Below, piece by piece: positions 30,050 through 37,753 of a DNA stretch of 64,000 nucleotides. The position numbers and the translations under genes are program-made. Numbering within the stretch: position 1 is the first letter of the stretch; every line of letters begins with the position of its first letter. The notes beneath the pieces were generated by a model. The model had not been told where the DNA came from, did no database searches, and saw only the letters and a list, made by a program, of their open reading frames with translations. The DNA is from Streptomyces sp. WAC05374 (GTDB lineage Bacteria; Actinomycetota; Actinomycetes; Streptomycetales; Streptomycetaceae): contig NZ_SMNQ01000012.1 in the NCBI RefSeq assembly GCF_004353505.1, positions 148,967 through 212,966 of the forward strand, read 5' to 3'.

Positions 30050-30962
30050 ATGACGCACCCCTTGCTGGAGCTGCTGCGCACGCGGCCGCGCCTCGCCGAA
30101 CTGGCCGCGTACCCCTTCGGCTTCGACATCCACCGCACCGAGCACTGCGAGGACGTGCGGCTGGCCTCCGGTGCGTCGCTGGAGCCGATAGCCGGGGACG
30201 ACACGGGCGGCACGTATTTCGTCTGCGACGGCGGACCCGTGCTGTACGCCTCGTCGGAGGGGGACGCGGGGCTGATCGGCGCCGGTGTGCGGGAGGCGCT
30301 CGACATCCTCATCGGCCTGCCCGCGTGTCCGGCGAGCGTGGCGCCGGAGGACGGCGAGGAGCGCGTTCTGGCCGCGGTCGCCGAGGAAGAGGAGGAGCTG
30401 CGCGAGTGGTACGGGCCGACGCTGGACGCCGACCGCGCCGAGCTGCGCGCGGGCCTCGGCCTCCCGGAGCGTTCACCGGTCGAGCTGCTCGCCCGGCTGC
30501 ACGCCGCCGGTGCGCGAACGGAGCCGGACTTCGTGCTGCTCAATGCCCGGGAGGGCCGGGCCTACCGGCTCATGCACGACGACGAACCGCGCCCTTCGGT
30601 GCGTGACGCGGTCCTCGCGGCCGGCTGTGAAGCCCCGGCCCGGCCGTGGGCGGCCGGCGGCGCTGGGCCGGACGGGCCGGAAGGGGTGGACGGGCCGGAA
30701 GGGTCGGCCGGGGTGGACGGGCCGGAAGGGTCGGCCGGGGTAAACGGGCACCGCCCGCGCCCAGCGGCTGTACGCGGCGCTCCAGGACGCGCCCGCGGAC
30801 CGGGTGTCGGCGTTCTCCACGCTCGTCCGCCTGGAGCGTCACGCCGGCGACCCGGACGCGGCACGGCGCGCCCTCGACCGTGCCGTGGCCGCCCTGGACG
30901 GGGCGCCCGCTCCGGAGGAGCTCGCCGGTGAGGCCCTCGCCCTGGGCCATCCGGGGGTGTAG
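30050..30962 (+). pseudogene. Hypothetical protein, disrupted by a frameshift next to a minisatellite
   Basis: The head frame starts at ATG 30050 (MTHPLLELLRTRPRLAELA) and encodes about 230 residues with an acidic, SUKH/SMI1-like character (DDTGGTYFVCDGGPVLYASSEGDAGLIG). After the repeat at 30670-30745 this frame turns into Arg/Gly/Pro-rich nonsense to 30931. In the +1 frame the sequence from about 30750 to the TAG at 30960-30962 codes for a sensible helical tail (TARAQRLYAALQDAPADRV...ALGHPGV). Removing one base at GGGCACC near 30749 joins both parts. Either a real frameshift or a sequencing error. Start is leaderless (TACGTT seven bases upstream). Function not recognised. Confidence 0.7.
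30670..30745 (+). repeat. 18/27-bp tandem minisatellite in the frameshifted gene
   Basis: GACGGGCCGGAAGGG-based units follow one another: one 18-bp copy then two 27-bp copies and a diverged end. In the head frame they encode DGPEGV, then DGPEGSAGV twice. Unit lengths are multiples of three, so copy-number change alone cannot explain the frameshift. Confidence 0.85.
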
Positions 30963-31116
30963 CCGGCACCCCGGTCCTGGAGCAGGCGCCGAGTGCCGGA
31001 AGGCGTCGTACGGCGGTGAACCCAGGGCACGGACACCACAGGGACCTCGCGTCCGCCCCGGGCCGAGGGGAGCCGGCCGGCGCCGGGGCGGGAGCACGGG
31101 TGCGTAACCTTGCCCG

Positions 31117-31605
31117 ATGCCTCTCCTCCAGCGCCTCCGGTTCGACCATGCCCCGGCTCTTCTCCGGTTCGAGCGGGAGAACCGCGCCTACTTCGCCGCT
31201 TCGATCCCCGACCGTGGCGACGACTACTTCACCCACTTCGACGCGCGGCACCACGCGTTGATGACCGATCAGGAGGCGGGGCTGCTGTTCTTCCACGTCG
31301 TGGTGGACGACGGCGGGGAGGTGCTGGGGCGGGTCAACCTGGCCGACGTGGCGGACGGTTCGGCCGAGCTGGGGTACCGGATCGCCGAACGGGCGGCCGG
31401 ACGCGGACTGGCGACGGCCGCCGTGCGTGAGGTCTGCGCCCTGGCCGCCACGGAGTACCGCCTGACGAGTCTGCGTGCCGTCACCACGCTGGACAACGCC
31501 GGCTCGCGCGCCGTGCTGGCGCGCACGGGATTCGTGCCCGTGGGCGACGTCGACCTGGACGGCCGCCCGGGCCTTCGCTTCCTGCGGCATGCAGGCGGCG
31601 AGTGA
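31117..31605 (+). CDS. GNAT acetyltransferase (RimJ/RimL type)
   Basis: 162 aa. The acetyl-CoA site reads ELGYRIAERAAGRGLATAAVREV, and SRAVLARTGFVPVGDV is the C-terminal motif B. Similar to RimJ/RimL N-terminal or small-molecule acetyltransferases; substrate unknown. Probably leaderless: TAACCT ends six bases before the ATG and no ribosome site is present. Confidence 0.9.
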   Translation: MPLLQRLRFDHAPALLRFERENRAYFAASIPDRGDDYFTHFDARHHALMTDQEAGLLFFHVVVDDGGEVLGRVNLADVADGSAELGYRIAERAAGRGLATAAVREVCALAATEYRLTSLRAVTTLDNAGSRAVLARTGFVPVGDVDLDGRPGLRFLRHAGGE

Positions 31606-32466
31606 CACCGCTTCAGAAACGGCGGAGGTGTGCGAGCGCCTTTTCGGGGCACCCAATGAGGTGGCGCCTCGCGCCCCCGCCCACTCGGGCGCGGCGACCG
31701 CTCGTTCCGCTTCACCGCCGCGACAGGCGTCACCTCGTACCGGACGCGATCATTCCCTTGCAGGAGCGAATACCTCCTGCCGGTCCGGTCATTCGTCATG
31801 CCCACGTTGCGTGACAGCCGTGAGGCGATACCCCGGCACATTTTCCGGCCGGTCCTCAGGTGTTCCCGAAACATGCGACGAAGCTTCCCTCCCCCGGTGC
31901 GAGCGCACCCATTCCGTGCACCCACATATTCCGTGCACCCGGGCAGAGGCCCGTCCTGTCCGCCGTACCGCCGGACTTACTCGCCGTACGACCGCACTGA
32001 GGTTCCCCCATCGATCTCGCGTGCCGCCGAGGCGACGACCACAGGGTGGCGATTCAGCCATATGCGCCGGATACAGCGGCGCCCCCGGGGAGCGGCGCAT
32101 CCGGGGCGCACTCCGGCGACTCCGGGCCATCGCGACCGGCATACGCCCGGCCCGAGCACGCGGAGTGCCTTTCGGAACGCAGGTGAAAACGATTTTTCGA
32201 TCTTTTGTTCCTTTCGGCGCACGGAATGTTTCCCATTGAACGAAGACCGCCATCCATCAGGCTTGAACATGGCTGCATCCATGCTTTACATATCGCATTA
32301 TTCTGATTAGTCACCTTGCCGCGCCTTCCCCTTTGCGGATAGCTATTGCGTACGCCGCTTCCCCGTCCGTGGCTCCCGATGAGCCATGGGCAGGCAGCCG
32401 TGAACCGGCTTCCGGTTCACAGCCGGCCAGGGATGCGGTCGTGACGTCCGCACACGAGGAGAGGTC
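31606..32466. other. 861-bp region upstream of the lasso cluster with an AT-richer core
   Basis: No credible gene was found on either strand; the overlapping reading frames here are Arg/Pro/Ser-rich and lack family features. The segment 32170-32345 is clearly richer in A and T than the rest of the window (runs such as GAAAACGATTTTTCGATCTTTTG). It probably holds the lasA promoter and perhaps the remains of an insertion boundary. Confidence 0.5.
32371..32420 (+). promoter_or_regulatory. Two hairpins in the lasA upstream region
   Basis: GGCTC-N5-GAGCC (32371-32385) and the perfect GTGAACCGG-CTT-CCGGTTCAC (32400-32420) lie 47-96 bases before the lasA ATG. They could be an operator or fold in the mRNA leader. 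No regulator gene is adjacent. Confidence 0.4.
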
Positions 32467-32577
32467 ATGAAGAAGGCTTACGAAGCGCCGACGCTCGCCA
32501 GGCTCGGGACGTTCCGCAAGAGGACCGGGCTCCTGGGCTTCTCGGGCAACGACCGGCTGCTCCTGAGCAAGAACTGA
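32467..32577 (+). CDS. Citrulassin-family lasso peptide precursor
   Basis: 36 aa, ATG 32467 behind GAGGAGAGG (32456-32464). The leader MKKAYEAPTLARLGTFRKRTG has the RRE recognition pattern Y5-x2-P8-x-L10-x3-G14 and the required Thr at position -2. The core LLGFSGNDRLLLSKN (15 aa) has Leu1 and Asp8, predicting an eight-residue macrolactam ring with a threaded tail RLLLSKN. From memory, citrulassin A is LLGLAGNDRLVLSKN with Arg9 converted to citrulline; this core differs at positions 4, 5 and 11. The cyclase, RRE, protease and exporter genes follow in order, confirming it as the precursor. It is too short for ordinary gene calling. Confidence 0.93.
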   Translation: MKKAYEAPTLARLGTFRKRTGLLGFSGNDRLLLSKN

Positions 32578-32602
32578 CGACCGACGGTTCTGACCCGACG
32601 TC

Positions 32603-34459
32603 ATGACTGAACTGCACGAGAGTGCGGGGACGGGCCCCGGCGACGCGCACTTCACGGTCTTTCCCGACCGTGAGGACGCGGCCGCCGTGGCCCGCTCCTT
32701 CTCCAGCCCCGGAACGCGCGTCCTGAAGCACGCCTCGGGCCGGCCCTGGCTGGTCGGGCAGTGGCACGACCAGGACATGGTCAGCGCGCGCGCCGGCCAC
32801 ACGGCCCTCGCCGTCATCGGTTGCTGTCCCATCGACGCCACGGAGCTCGAGCGCCATGCCGGCCGGCTGCGTGACCTCGCCGGACTGGGCGCGCTGGCCC
32901 GTACGCTGCCCGGCAGCTTCCACCTCGTCGCCGCCCTCGACGGGCGGCTCGGCGTGCAGGGCACCGCGTCCGGGCTCCGGCTGGTGTTCCACGCGTCCGT
33001 GGACGGCGTGCGGGTGGCCGCCAGCCGGGCCGACGTGCTCGCCGGTGCGCTCGGCGCCGAACCGGACCGGGAGCAACTGGCCCTCCGCCTGCTGTGGCCG
33101 GTCCCCCACCCGCTCGGTGAGGCCCCGATGTGGCAGGGCGTCACCGCCGTACGCCCGGAGGACGCCCTGATCGTCGCTCAGGACGGGCGTACCGTGCGCC
33201 ACTCGCGCTGGTGGACCCCGCCCGAGCCCGTACGGCCGCTCGCCGGGAGCGCGCCGCTGGTGCGTGAGGCGCTGACGGCGGCGGTGGACGCCCGTACCCG
33301 GCAGGGCGGCGTGGTGAGCTGCGATCTGTCCGGCGGCCTGGACTCCACCTCCATCTGCTTCCTGGCCGCGCGCTCCCCCGCGCGGGTGGTCGCCAGCACC
33401 TGGCCGGGACGCGACCCCGCCGACACCGACCTGCACTGGGCCACACTGGCCGCCGAGTCCCTGCCCGGCGTGGAACACGTCGTCTGGGACGCCGACGCCT
33501 CCCCGCTCGTCTACACCGATCTCCTGGCCATCGACGACCTGCTGGACGAACCGACCATCGGCGTCATGGACCGCTCACGCGTCCTGCACCACCTGCCCGC
33601 CATGGCCGAGCGGGGCAGCCGCGTGCACCTGACCGGCATCGGCGGCGACCACGTCGCCTGGTGCTCCGAGGCCTACTACCACCGGCTGGCCCGCACCCAC
33701 CCGCTGTTCGCCCTGCGGCAACTGCGCGGCTTCCGCGCCCTGTGGCAGTGGCCGCTCACCACCACCCTCAAGGCCCTGGCCGACCAGCGCCCCTACCCCG
33801 CCTGGCTGGCCGACACGGCCACGCACCTGCGCGACCCGCTGCCCCCGACCGCCATCACCAGCCTCGGCTGGGGCATGCCCCCGCGACTCTTCCCCTGGGT
33901 CACCCCCGACGCCGAGGAGATCGCCCGCCAGGCCCTGCGCCGGGCCGCCGAGGACACCGCACCCCACCACCGGGACCGCGGCCTGCACGCCGACCTGGAA
34001 CAGATCCGCTCCTGCACCCGCATCATCCGCCAATGGGACCGCATGGCGGCCCGTGCCGGAGTGCCGATGGCCTCACCCTTCCTCGACGACCGCGTCATCG
34101 AGACGTGCCTCGCCGTCCGGCCGAGCGAACGCGTCACGCCCTGGCAGTACAAACCCCTCCTCGCCGCCGCCATGCGCGGCGTCGTGCCCGACCCGTGCCT
34201 GCGCCGCACCAACAAGGCCGCCGCCTCCATGGACGCCGCCGACGGACTGCGCCGGCACCGCGCGGACCTCCGGGCCCTGTGGGAGGACTCCCACCTCGAG
34301 CGACTCGGCCTCGTCGACGGCGCAGCCCTGCGCCGCCTCGCCGAACGGCCCTCCACACCCGACCTCCAGCACGCGACCCTCTACTCGACCATCGCCGCCG
34401 AAGTGTGGCTGCGCGGACTGCCCCGTACGACCAAGGCCGCAGCCCGCACGACTCCTTGA
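32603..34459 (+). CDS. Lasso cyclase (asparagine synthetase homologue, McjC/LasC)
   Basis: 618 aa. The C-terminal asparagine-synthetase domain has the ATP-pyrophosphatase loop DLSGGLDSTS near residues 241-250. It activates the Asp8 side chain of the core with ATP and joins it to the N-terminal amine of Leu1, closing the ring around the tail. The N-terminal region is GATase-like but lacks the N-terminal Cys2 nucleophile (it begins MTELHESAG), as expected for lasso cyclases that do not need glutamine. It starts 25 bases after the precursor stop. Confidence 0.93.
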   Translation: MTELHESAGTGPGDAHFTVFPDREDAAAVARSFSSPGTRVLKHASGRPWLVGQWHDQDMVSARAGHTALAVIGCCPIDATELERHAGRLRDLAGLGALARTLPGSFHLVAALDGRLGVQGTASGLRLVFHASVDGVRVAASRADVLAGALGAEPDREQLALRLLWPVPHPLGEAPMWQGVTAVRPEDALIVAQDGRTVRHSRWWTPPEPVRPLAGSAPLVREALTAAVDARTRQGGVVSCDLSGGLDSTSICFLAARSPARVVASTWPGRDPADTDLHWATLAAESLPGVEHVVWDADASPLVYTDLLAIDDLLDEPTIGVMDRSRVLHHLPAMAERGSRVHLTGIGGDHVAWCSEAYYHRLARTHPLFALRQLRGFRALWQWPLTTTLKALADQRPYPAWLADTATHLRDPLPPTAITSLGWGMPPRLFPWVTPDAEEIARQALRRAAEDTAPHHRDRGLHADLEQIRSCTRIIRQWDRMAARAGVPMASPFLDDRVIETCLAVRPSERVTPWQYKPLLAAAMRGVVPDPCLRRTNKAAASMDAADGLRRHRADLRALWEDSHLERLGLVDGAALRRLAERPSTPDLQHATLYSTIAAEVWLRGLPRTTKAAARTTP

Positions 34460-34501
34460 GAACCGACTCCCGCACTGGACCACGCGAAAGGTACGCACAC
34501 C

Positions 34502-34756
34502 ATGGCATTGCGGTTCGGCGCCAACGTCTCCACGGCGGAGACGGACTACGGCACGGTGCTCCTGGACGAACGCGCCGGGGAGTACTGGGAGCTGAATCCC
34601 ACCGGCACCCTGGTGGTCAGGACGCTGATGGCGGGCGGTGACGAAGCGGCGGCGGCCGACGCGCTGGTGGCCGAGTTCGACATCGACCGCGCGCGGGCGG
34701 AGGAGGACGTCGCGGCGCTGGTGGCGGAGCTGCGGACGTCGGGGCTGGCCGAATGA
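34502..34756 (+). CDS. Lasso RiPP recognition element protein (PqqD-like, LasB1)
   Basis: 84 aa. PqqD/RRE fold: ALRFGANVSTAETDYGTVLLDERAGEYWELNPTG, followed by helices with a GGDEAAAADALVAEFDIDRARAEEDVAALVAEL pattern. It binds the leader motif Y-x2-P-x-L-x3-G of the precursor and presents it to the protease. A GAAAGG site lies ten bases before the ATG, and its TGA overlaps the next ATG (ATGA). Confidence 0.94.
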   Translation: MALRFGANVSTAETDYGTVLLDERAGEYWELNPTGTLVVRTLMAGGDEAAAADALVAEFDIDRARAEEDVAALVAELRTSGLAE

Positions 34757-35187
34757 CGACGCCGAGCGCCCTGGAGAGGCCCACCGGTGTCCCCTTCGCA
34801 CGGCGGCTGGGCGCCCGTGCCGTCCTCCTGCCCGCCGTCGCGCTGGCGCTCCTGCCGCCGCGCCGTATCCGGGCGGTGCTGGACGTCGCGCGCCGGGGCG
34901 CCGCACCGGCCACCACCGCCCAGGCCCAGGCCGCGCGGGACGCCATGTGCGCGGTGAGCCTGCGCTGCGCGGGCCCCAAGGGCTGCCTGCCCCGCTCGCT
35001 GGGCGCCGCGCTGCTGTGCCGCCTGTCGGGGACGTGGCCGACGTGGTGCACGGGCGTGAGCACGGTGCCGCCCTTCAACGCCCACGCCTGGATCGAGGCG
35101 GACGGCCGGCCCGTCGGGGAGGGCGTCCCCGACGGCTACTTCACCCGGCTGATCGCGGTCGCGGCCAGGAGCCGCCCGGACCGATGA
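34753..35187 (+). CDS. Lasso leader peptidase (transglutaminase-like, LasB2)
   Basis: 144 aa. The catalytic triad of the transglutaminase-like lasso peptidases is present: Cys78 (GPKGCLPRSLG), His111 (FNAHAWIE) and Asp117 (EADGRPVGEG). It removes the 21-residue leader after binding to the RRE protein. Coupled by ATGA overlaps to both neighbours. Confidence 0.95.
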   Translation: MTTPSALERPTGVPFARRLGARAVLLPAVALALLPPRRIRAVLDVARRGAAPATTAQAQAARDAMCAVSLRCAGPKGCLPRSLGAALLCRLSGTWPTWCTGVSTVPPFNAHAWIEADGRPVGEGVPDGYFTRLIAVAARSRPDR

Positions 35188-37232
35188 CCGACAGCACCGC
35201 GGACCCCGCACCGCCACAGCCACATCCGGAGTCACCGCCACACCCGGAGCCGTCGGCGCATCCGGAGAACCGGGCACAGCCCCAGTCACCCCCACTCCCC
35301 GACGTACCGACGGAAGGCGACCGCTCCACCCGCGCCGCGGTCGCGACCATGTACCGGCTGACCGCCGGGCACCGGGCGTCCATCGTCGTCGCCACCGTGC
35401 TCACCCTGGTCGGCTCGGCCCTGGGTCTCGCCCAGCCGCTCGTCGCCAAGCAGGCCGTCGACGCCAGTGGCCGCGGGCAGGTGCTGTGGCCGCTCCTGCT
35501 GGCCCTGGCGGTGCTGTTCGTGGCCGAGGCGGCGACCGGCGCGGTGGGCCGCTTCGTCCTGGAGCGCATGGGCGAGGGCGTCGTACGCCGGCTCCGGCAC
35601 GGGCTGGTGGCGCGCCTGCTCCGGCTGGAGATGCGGGAGTACGACCGGCACCGCGGCGGTGACCTGATCTCCCGGGTCACCGCCGACACCACCCTGCTGA
35701 GGGAAGTGGTGTCCCAGGCGCTGGTCGACCTCGTGACGGGCGCCCTCGTCGCGGCGGGCGCGGTCGCGCTGATGCTGTGGATCGACCCGCTGCTGCTGCT
35801 CCTGGTGGCCCTGACCGTGGCGCTGGCCGCCGTGGTCGTCGCCTCCCTGCTCAAGGGCATCCGGGCCGCCTCCGAACGCATGCAGGAGTCGGTCGGCGCG
35901 ATCGCCGCCGACCTGGAACGGGCGCTCGGCGCGCTCCCGATGGTCCGGGTCCACCGTGCGGAGGACCGGGAGGCGGCCCGTATCGGAGAGCGGGTCGACA
36001 CGGCGTACGACGCGGGGGTACGGACCGCGAAGCTCGCCTCCGTCATGAGCCCGGCCGTCGAACTCGCCGTCCAGGGCTCCTTCCTCATCGTCCTCGTCAT
36101 CGGCGGGCTCAGGGTGAGCGGCCACGCCAACTCCCTCGGCGACCTGGTGGCCTTCCTGCTGTACGCCTCGTACCTGGTGCTGCCGCTGTCGTCCGTCTTC
36201 CGCGCGGTGGGTCTGATCCAGCGCGGCATGGGTGCCTACCAGCGCATCGAGGAGGCCCTCCACCTGCCCGTGGAACCGACCGGGCCCGCGTCCGCGCCGC
36301 CCGGGGAGCGGCCGCGGAAGGACACCGCCCCCGGCCCGGCCACCCGGGCCCCCGTACGCCCGCCGGCCGCCGTCGTGAGGGAGCCGGTCCGCACCGGCGG
36401 GGAGGCGGACCACACCGGCGCGGAGCCGGACCCCACCGACGGGAAGCCCGACCGCACCGGCGGGAAGCCGGACCCAGCACCGGCCCTCGCCCTGTGTGAC
36501 GTCCGCTTCGGCTACACACCGGACCGGCCGGTCCTGCGCGGCGTCTCCTTCACCGTCCCCCGCCGCGGTCAGACCGCTCTGGTCGGCCGGTCGGGAGCCG
36601 GCAAGAGCACGATCTTCGCGCTGGCCGCCAGGTTCTACGAACCGGACTCCGGACGTCTGCTCTTCGACGGTCTGCCCGCCACCGAACTGAGCCGCGCCGC
36701 CTGCCGGGAACGCATCGCCGTCGTCGACCAGGACACCCACGTCGTCCACGGCACGCTCCGGGACAACATCACCTACGCCGCGCCCGACGCCACCGACGCG
36801 GAGGTGCGGCGCGTCATCGAGCTGGCCCGGCTGGAGGGCGTCGTCCGCGGGCTGCCCGGCGGGCTGTCGGGAACGCTCGGCCCGCGCGGGGGCACGCTCT
36901 CGGCGGGTGAACGCCAGCGGGTCGCCCTGGCCCGCGCGCTGCTCGCCCGGCCGGCGCTCCTGCTGCTCGACGAACCGACCTCGCACCTGGACAGCATCAA
37001 CGAAGCCGCGCTGACCGAGGTCATGAGGGACGCCGCGCGGGAATGCGCCCTTCTGGTGATCGCGCACCGGCTGTCCACGGTCCAGCACGCCGACCAGATC
37101 ATCGTCCTCCATGACGGCCGCGCCACCGCCCGGGGACGTCACAAGGACCTGCTCACCACCAGCGCCACCTACCGCCGGCTCGCCGCCGGACAGATCCTCC
37201 ACCCTCCGGCCGCACCGCACTCGCTGCCCTGA
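35184..37232 (+). CDS. Lasso peptide ABC exporter (LasD), membrane-ATPase fusion
   Basis: 682 aa, ATG 35184 overlapping the peptidase stop; an extension to 34638 would cover two genes and is false. About six helices lie between residues 65 and 340, then an ATPase with Walker A GRSGAGKST (about 467), signature LSAGERQR (about 572) and Walker B LLLLDEPTSH (about 591). It exports the finished lasso and probably gives self-immunity. Two unusual parts: a Pro/His/Glu-rich N-terminal tail of about 45 residues (PQPHPESPPHPEP...) and a 70-residue Pro/Gly/Thr linker with DHTGAEPD, DPTDGKPD and DRTGGKPD repeats before the ATPase. Confidence 0.93.
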   Translation: MTDSTADPAPPQPHPESPPHPEPSAHPENRAQPQSPPLPDVPTEGDRSTRAAVATMYRLTAGHRASIVVATVLTLVGSALGLAQPLVAKQAVDASGRGQVLWPLLLALAVLFVAEAATGAVGRFVLERMGEGVVRRLRHGLVARLLRLEMREYDRHRGGDLISRVTADTTLLREVVSQALVDLVTGALVAAGAVALMLWIDPLLLLLVALTVALAAVVVASLLKGIRAASERMQESVGAIAADLERALGALPMVRVHRAEDREAARIGERVDTAYDAGVRTAKLASVMSPAVELAVQGSFLIVLVIGGLRVSGHANSLGDLVAFLLYASYLVLPLSSVFRAVGLIQRGMGAYQRIEEALHLPVEPTGPASAPPGERPRKDTAPGPATRAPVRPPAAVVREPVRTGGEADHTGAEPDPTDGKPDRTGGKPDPAPALALCDVRFGYTPDRPVLRGVSFTVPRRGQTALVGRSGAGKSTIFALAARFYEPDSGRLLFDGLPATELSRAACRERIAVVDQDTHVVHGTLRDNITYAAPDATDAEVRRVIELARLEGVVRGLPGGLSGTLGPRGGTLSAGERQRVALARALLARPALLLLDEPTSHLDSINEAALTEVMRDAARECALLVIAHRLSTVQHADQIIVLHDGRATARGRHKDLLTTSATYRRLAAGQILHPPAAPHSLP

Positions 37233-37303
37233 CACACCCGCCGGCCGCACCCCGCCCGCCGTCCTGACGCCGGCCACCCGCCCGCGGCGGAGTGACTCAC
37301 GGA

Positions 37304-37330
37304 ACGGCCCGCGCGGTGCGCGCGGGCCGT
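37304..37330. terminator. Bidirectional hairpin between lasD and msrB
   Basis: ACGGCCCGCGC (37304-37314) pairs perfectly with GCGCGGGCCGT (37320-37330) across a five-base loop. The genes converge here, so it can end both transcripts. Confidence 0.75.
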
Positions 37331-37334
37331 GTCC

Positions 37335-37742
37335 TCACTCCTCGTCGGGGGTCAGCCTCAGCGAGACCGAGTTGATGCAGTACCGCTGGTCCGTCGGGGT
37401 GGGGTACCCCTCGCCCTCGAAGACGTGCCCCAGATGCGAGCCGCAGCGGGCGCAGCGGACCTCGGTGCGGACCATGCCGTAGGTGCGGTCCTCGATCAGC
37501 TCGACCGCGTCGGTGTCCTTCGGGTCGTAGAAGGACGGCCACCCGCAGTGGGACTCGAACTTGGTCGTGGAGGTGAACAGCTCGGCTCCGCAGGCGCGGC
37601 AGGAGTAGACGCCCTTGGTCTTGGTGTCGGTGTACTCACCGGTGAAGGGGCGCTCCGTGCCGGCCTCGCGCAGGACGTGGTACTCCTCCGGGGACAGCTC
37701 CGCGCGCCACTGCTCGTCCGGCTTCTCGACGTCGTACGCCAT
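37335..37742 (-). CDS. msrB: Peptide-methionine (R)-S-oxide reductase
   Basis: 135 aa. It reduces R-methionine sulfoxide in proteins. Two zinc-binding CxxC pairs (48/51 and 97/100), the catalytic Cys122 in RYCINSVSL, and Cys66 in SHCGWPS are visible. It follows murC by 11 bases in the same direction, so it is probably cotranscribed from the murC promoter. It is unrelated in function to the lasso genes. Confidence 0.96.
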   Translation of the reverse strand: MAYDVEKPDEQWRAELSPEEYHVLREAGTERPFTGEYTDTKTKGVYSCRACGAELFTSTTKFESHCGWPSFYDPKDTDAVELIEDRTYGMVRTEVRCARCGSHLGHVFEGEGYPTPTDQRYCINSVSLRLTPDEE

Positions 37743-37753
37743 GCTGCTCTCCC

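Larger units (their letters stand above)
32467..37232 (+). other. Citrulassin-type lasso peptide biosynthetic cluster
   Basis: Five genes A-C-B1-B2-D in one direction: precursor, cyclase, RRE protein, leader peptidase, ABC exporter, with stop-start overlaps from B1 to D. No peptidylarginine deiminase is present in the window. Confidence 0.93.

Noticed and set aside
31977..32282. 101-codon open frame on the minus strand before the lasso cluster
   Set aside because: No homologous pattern beyond a short hydrophobic stretch; no start signal; probably chance.
31798..32310. 170-codon open frame on the plus strand before the lasso cluster
   Set aside because: Arg/Pro/Ser-rich with no fold signature or ribosome site; the frame appears to be open by chance.
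32542..32544. Asp8 versus Asp9 ring, i.e. core starting at Gly21 rather than Leu22
   Set aside because: Starting at Gly would put Thr at -1; the conserved leader Thr at -2 and similarity to citrulassin place the core start at Leu.
35286..37277. 663-codon open frame antisense to the lasso exporter
   Set aside because: Antisense shadow; the plus strand has Walker and signature motifs.
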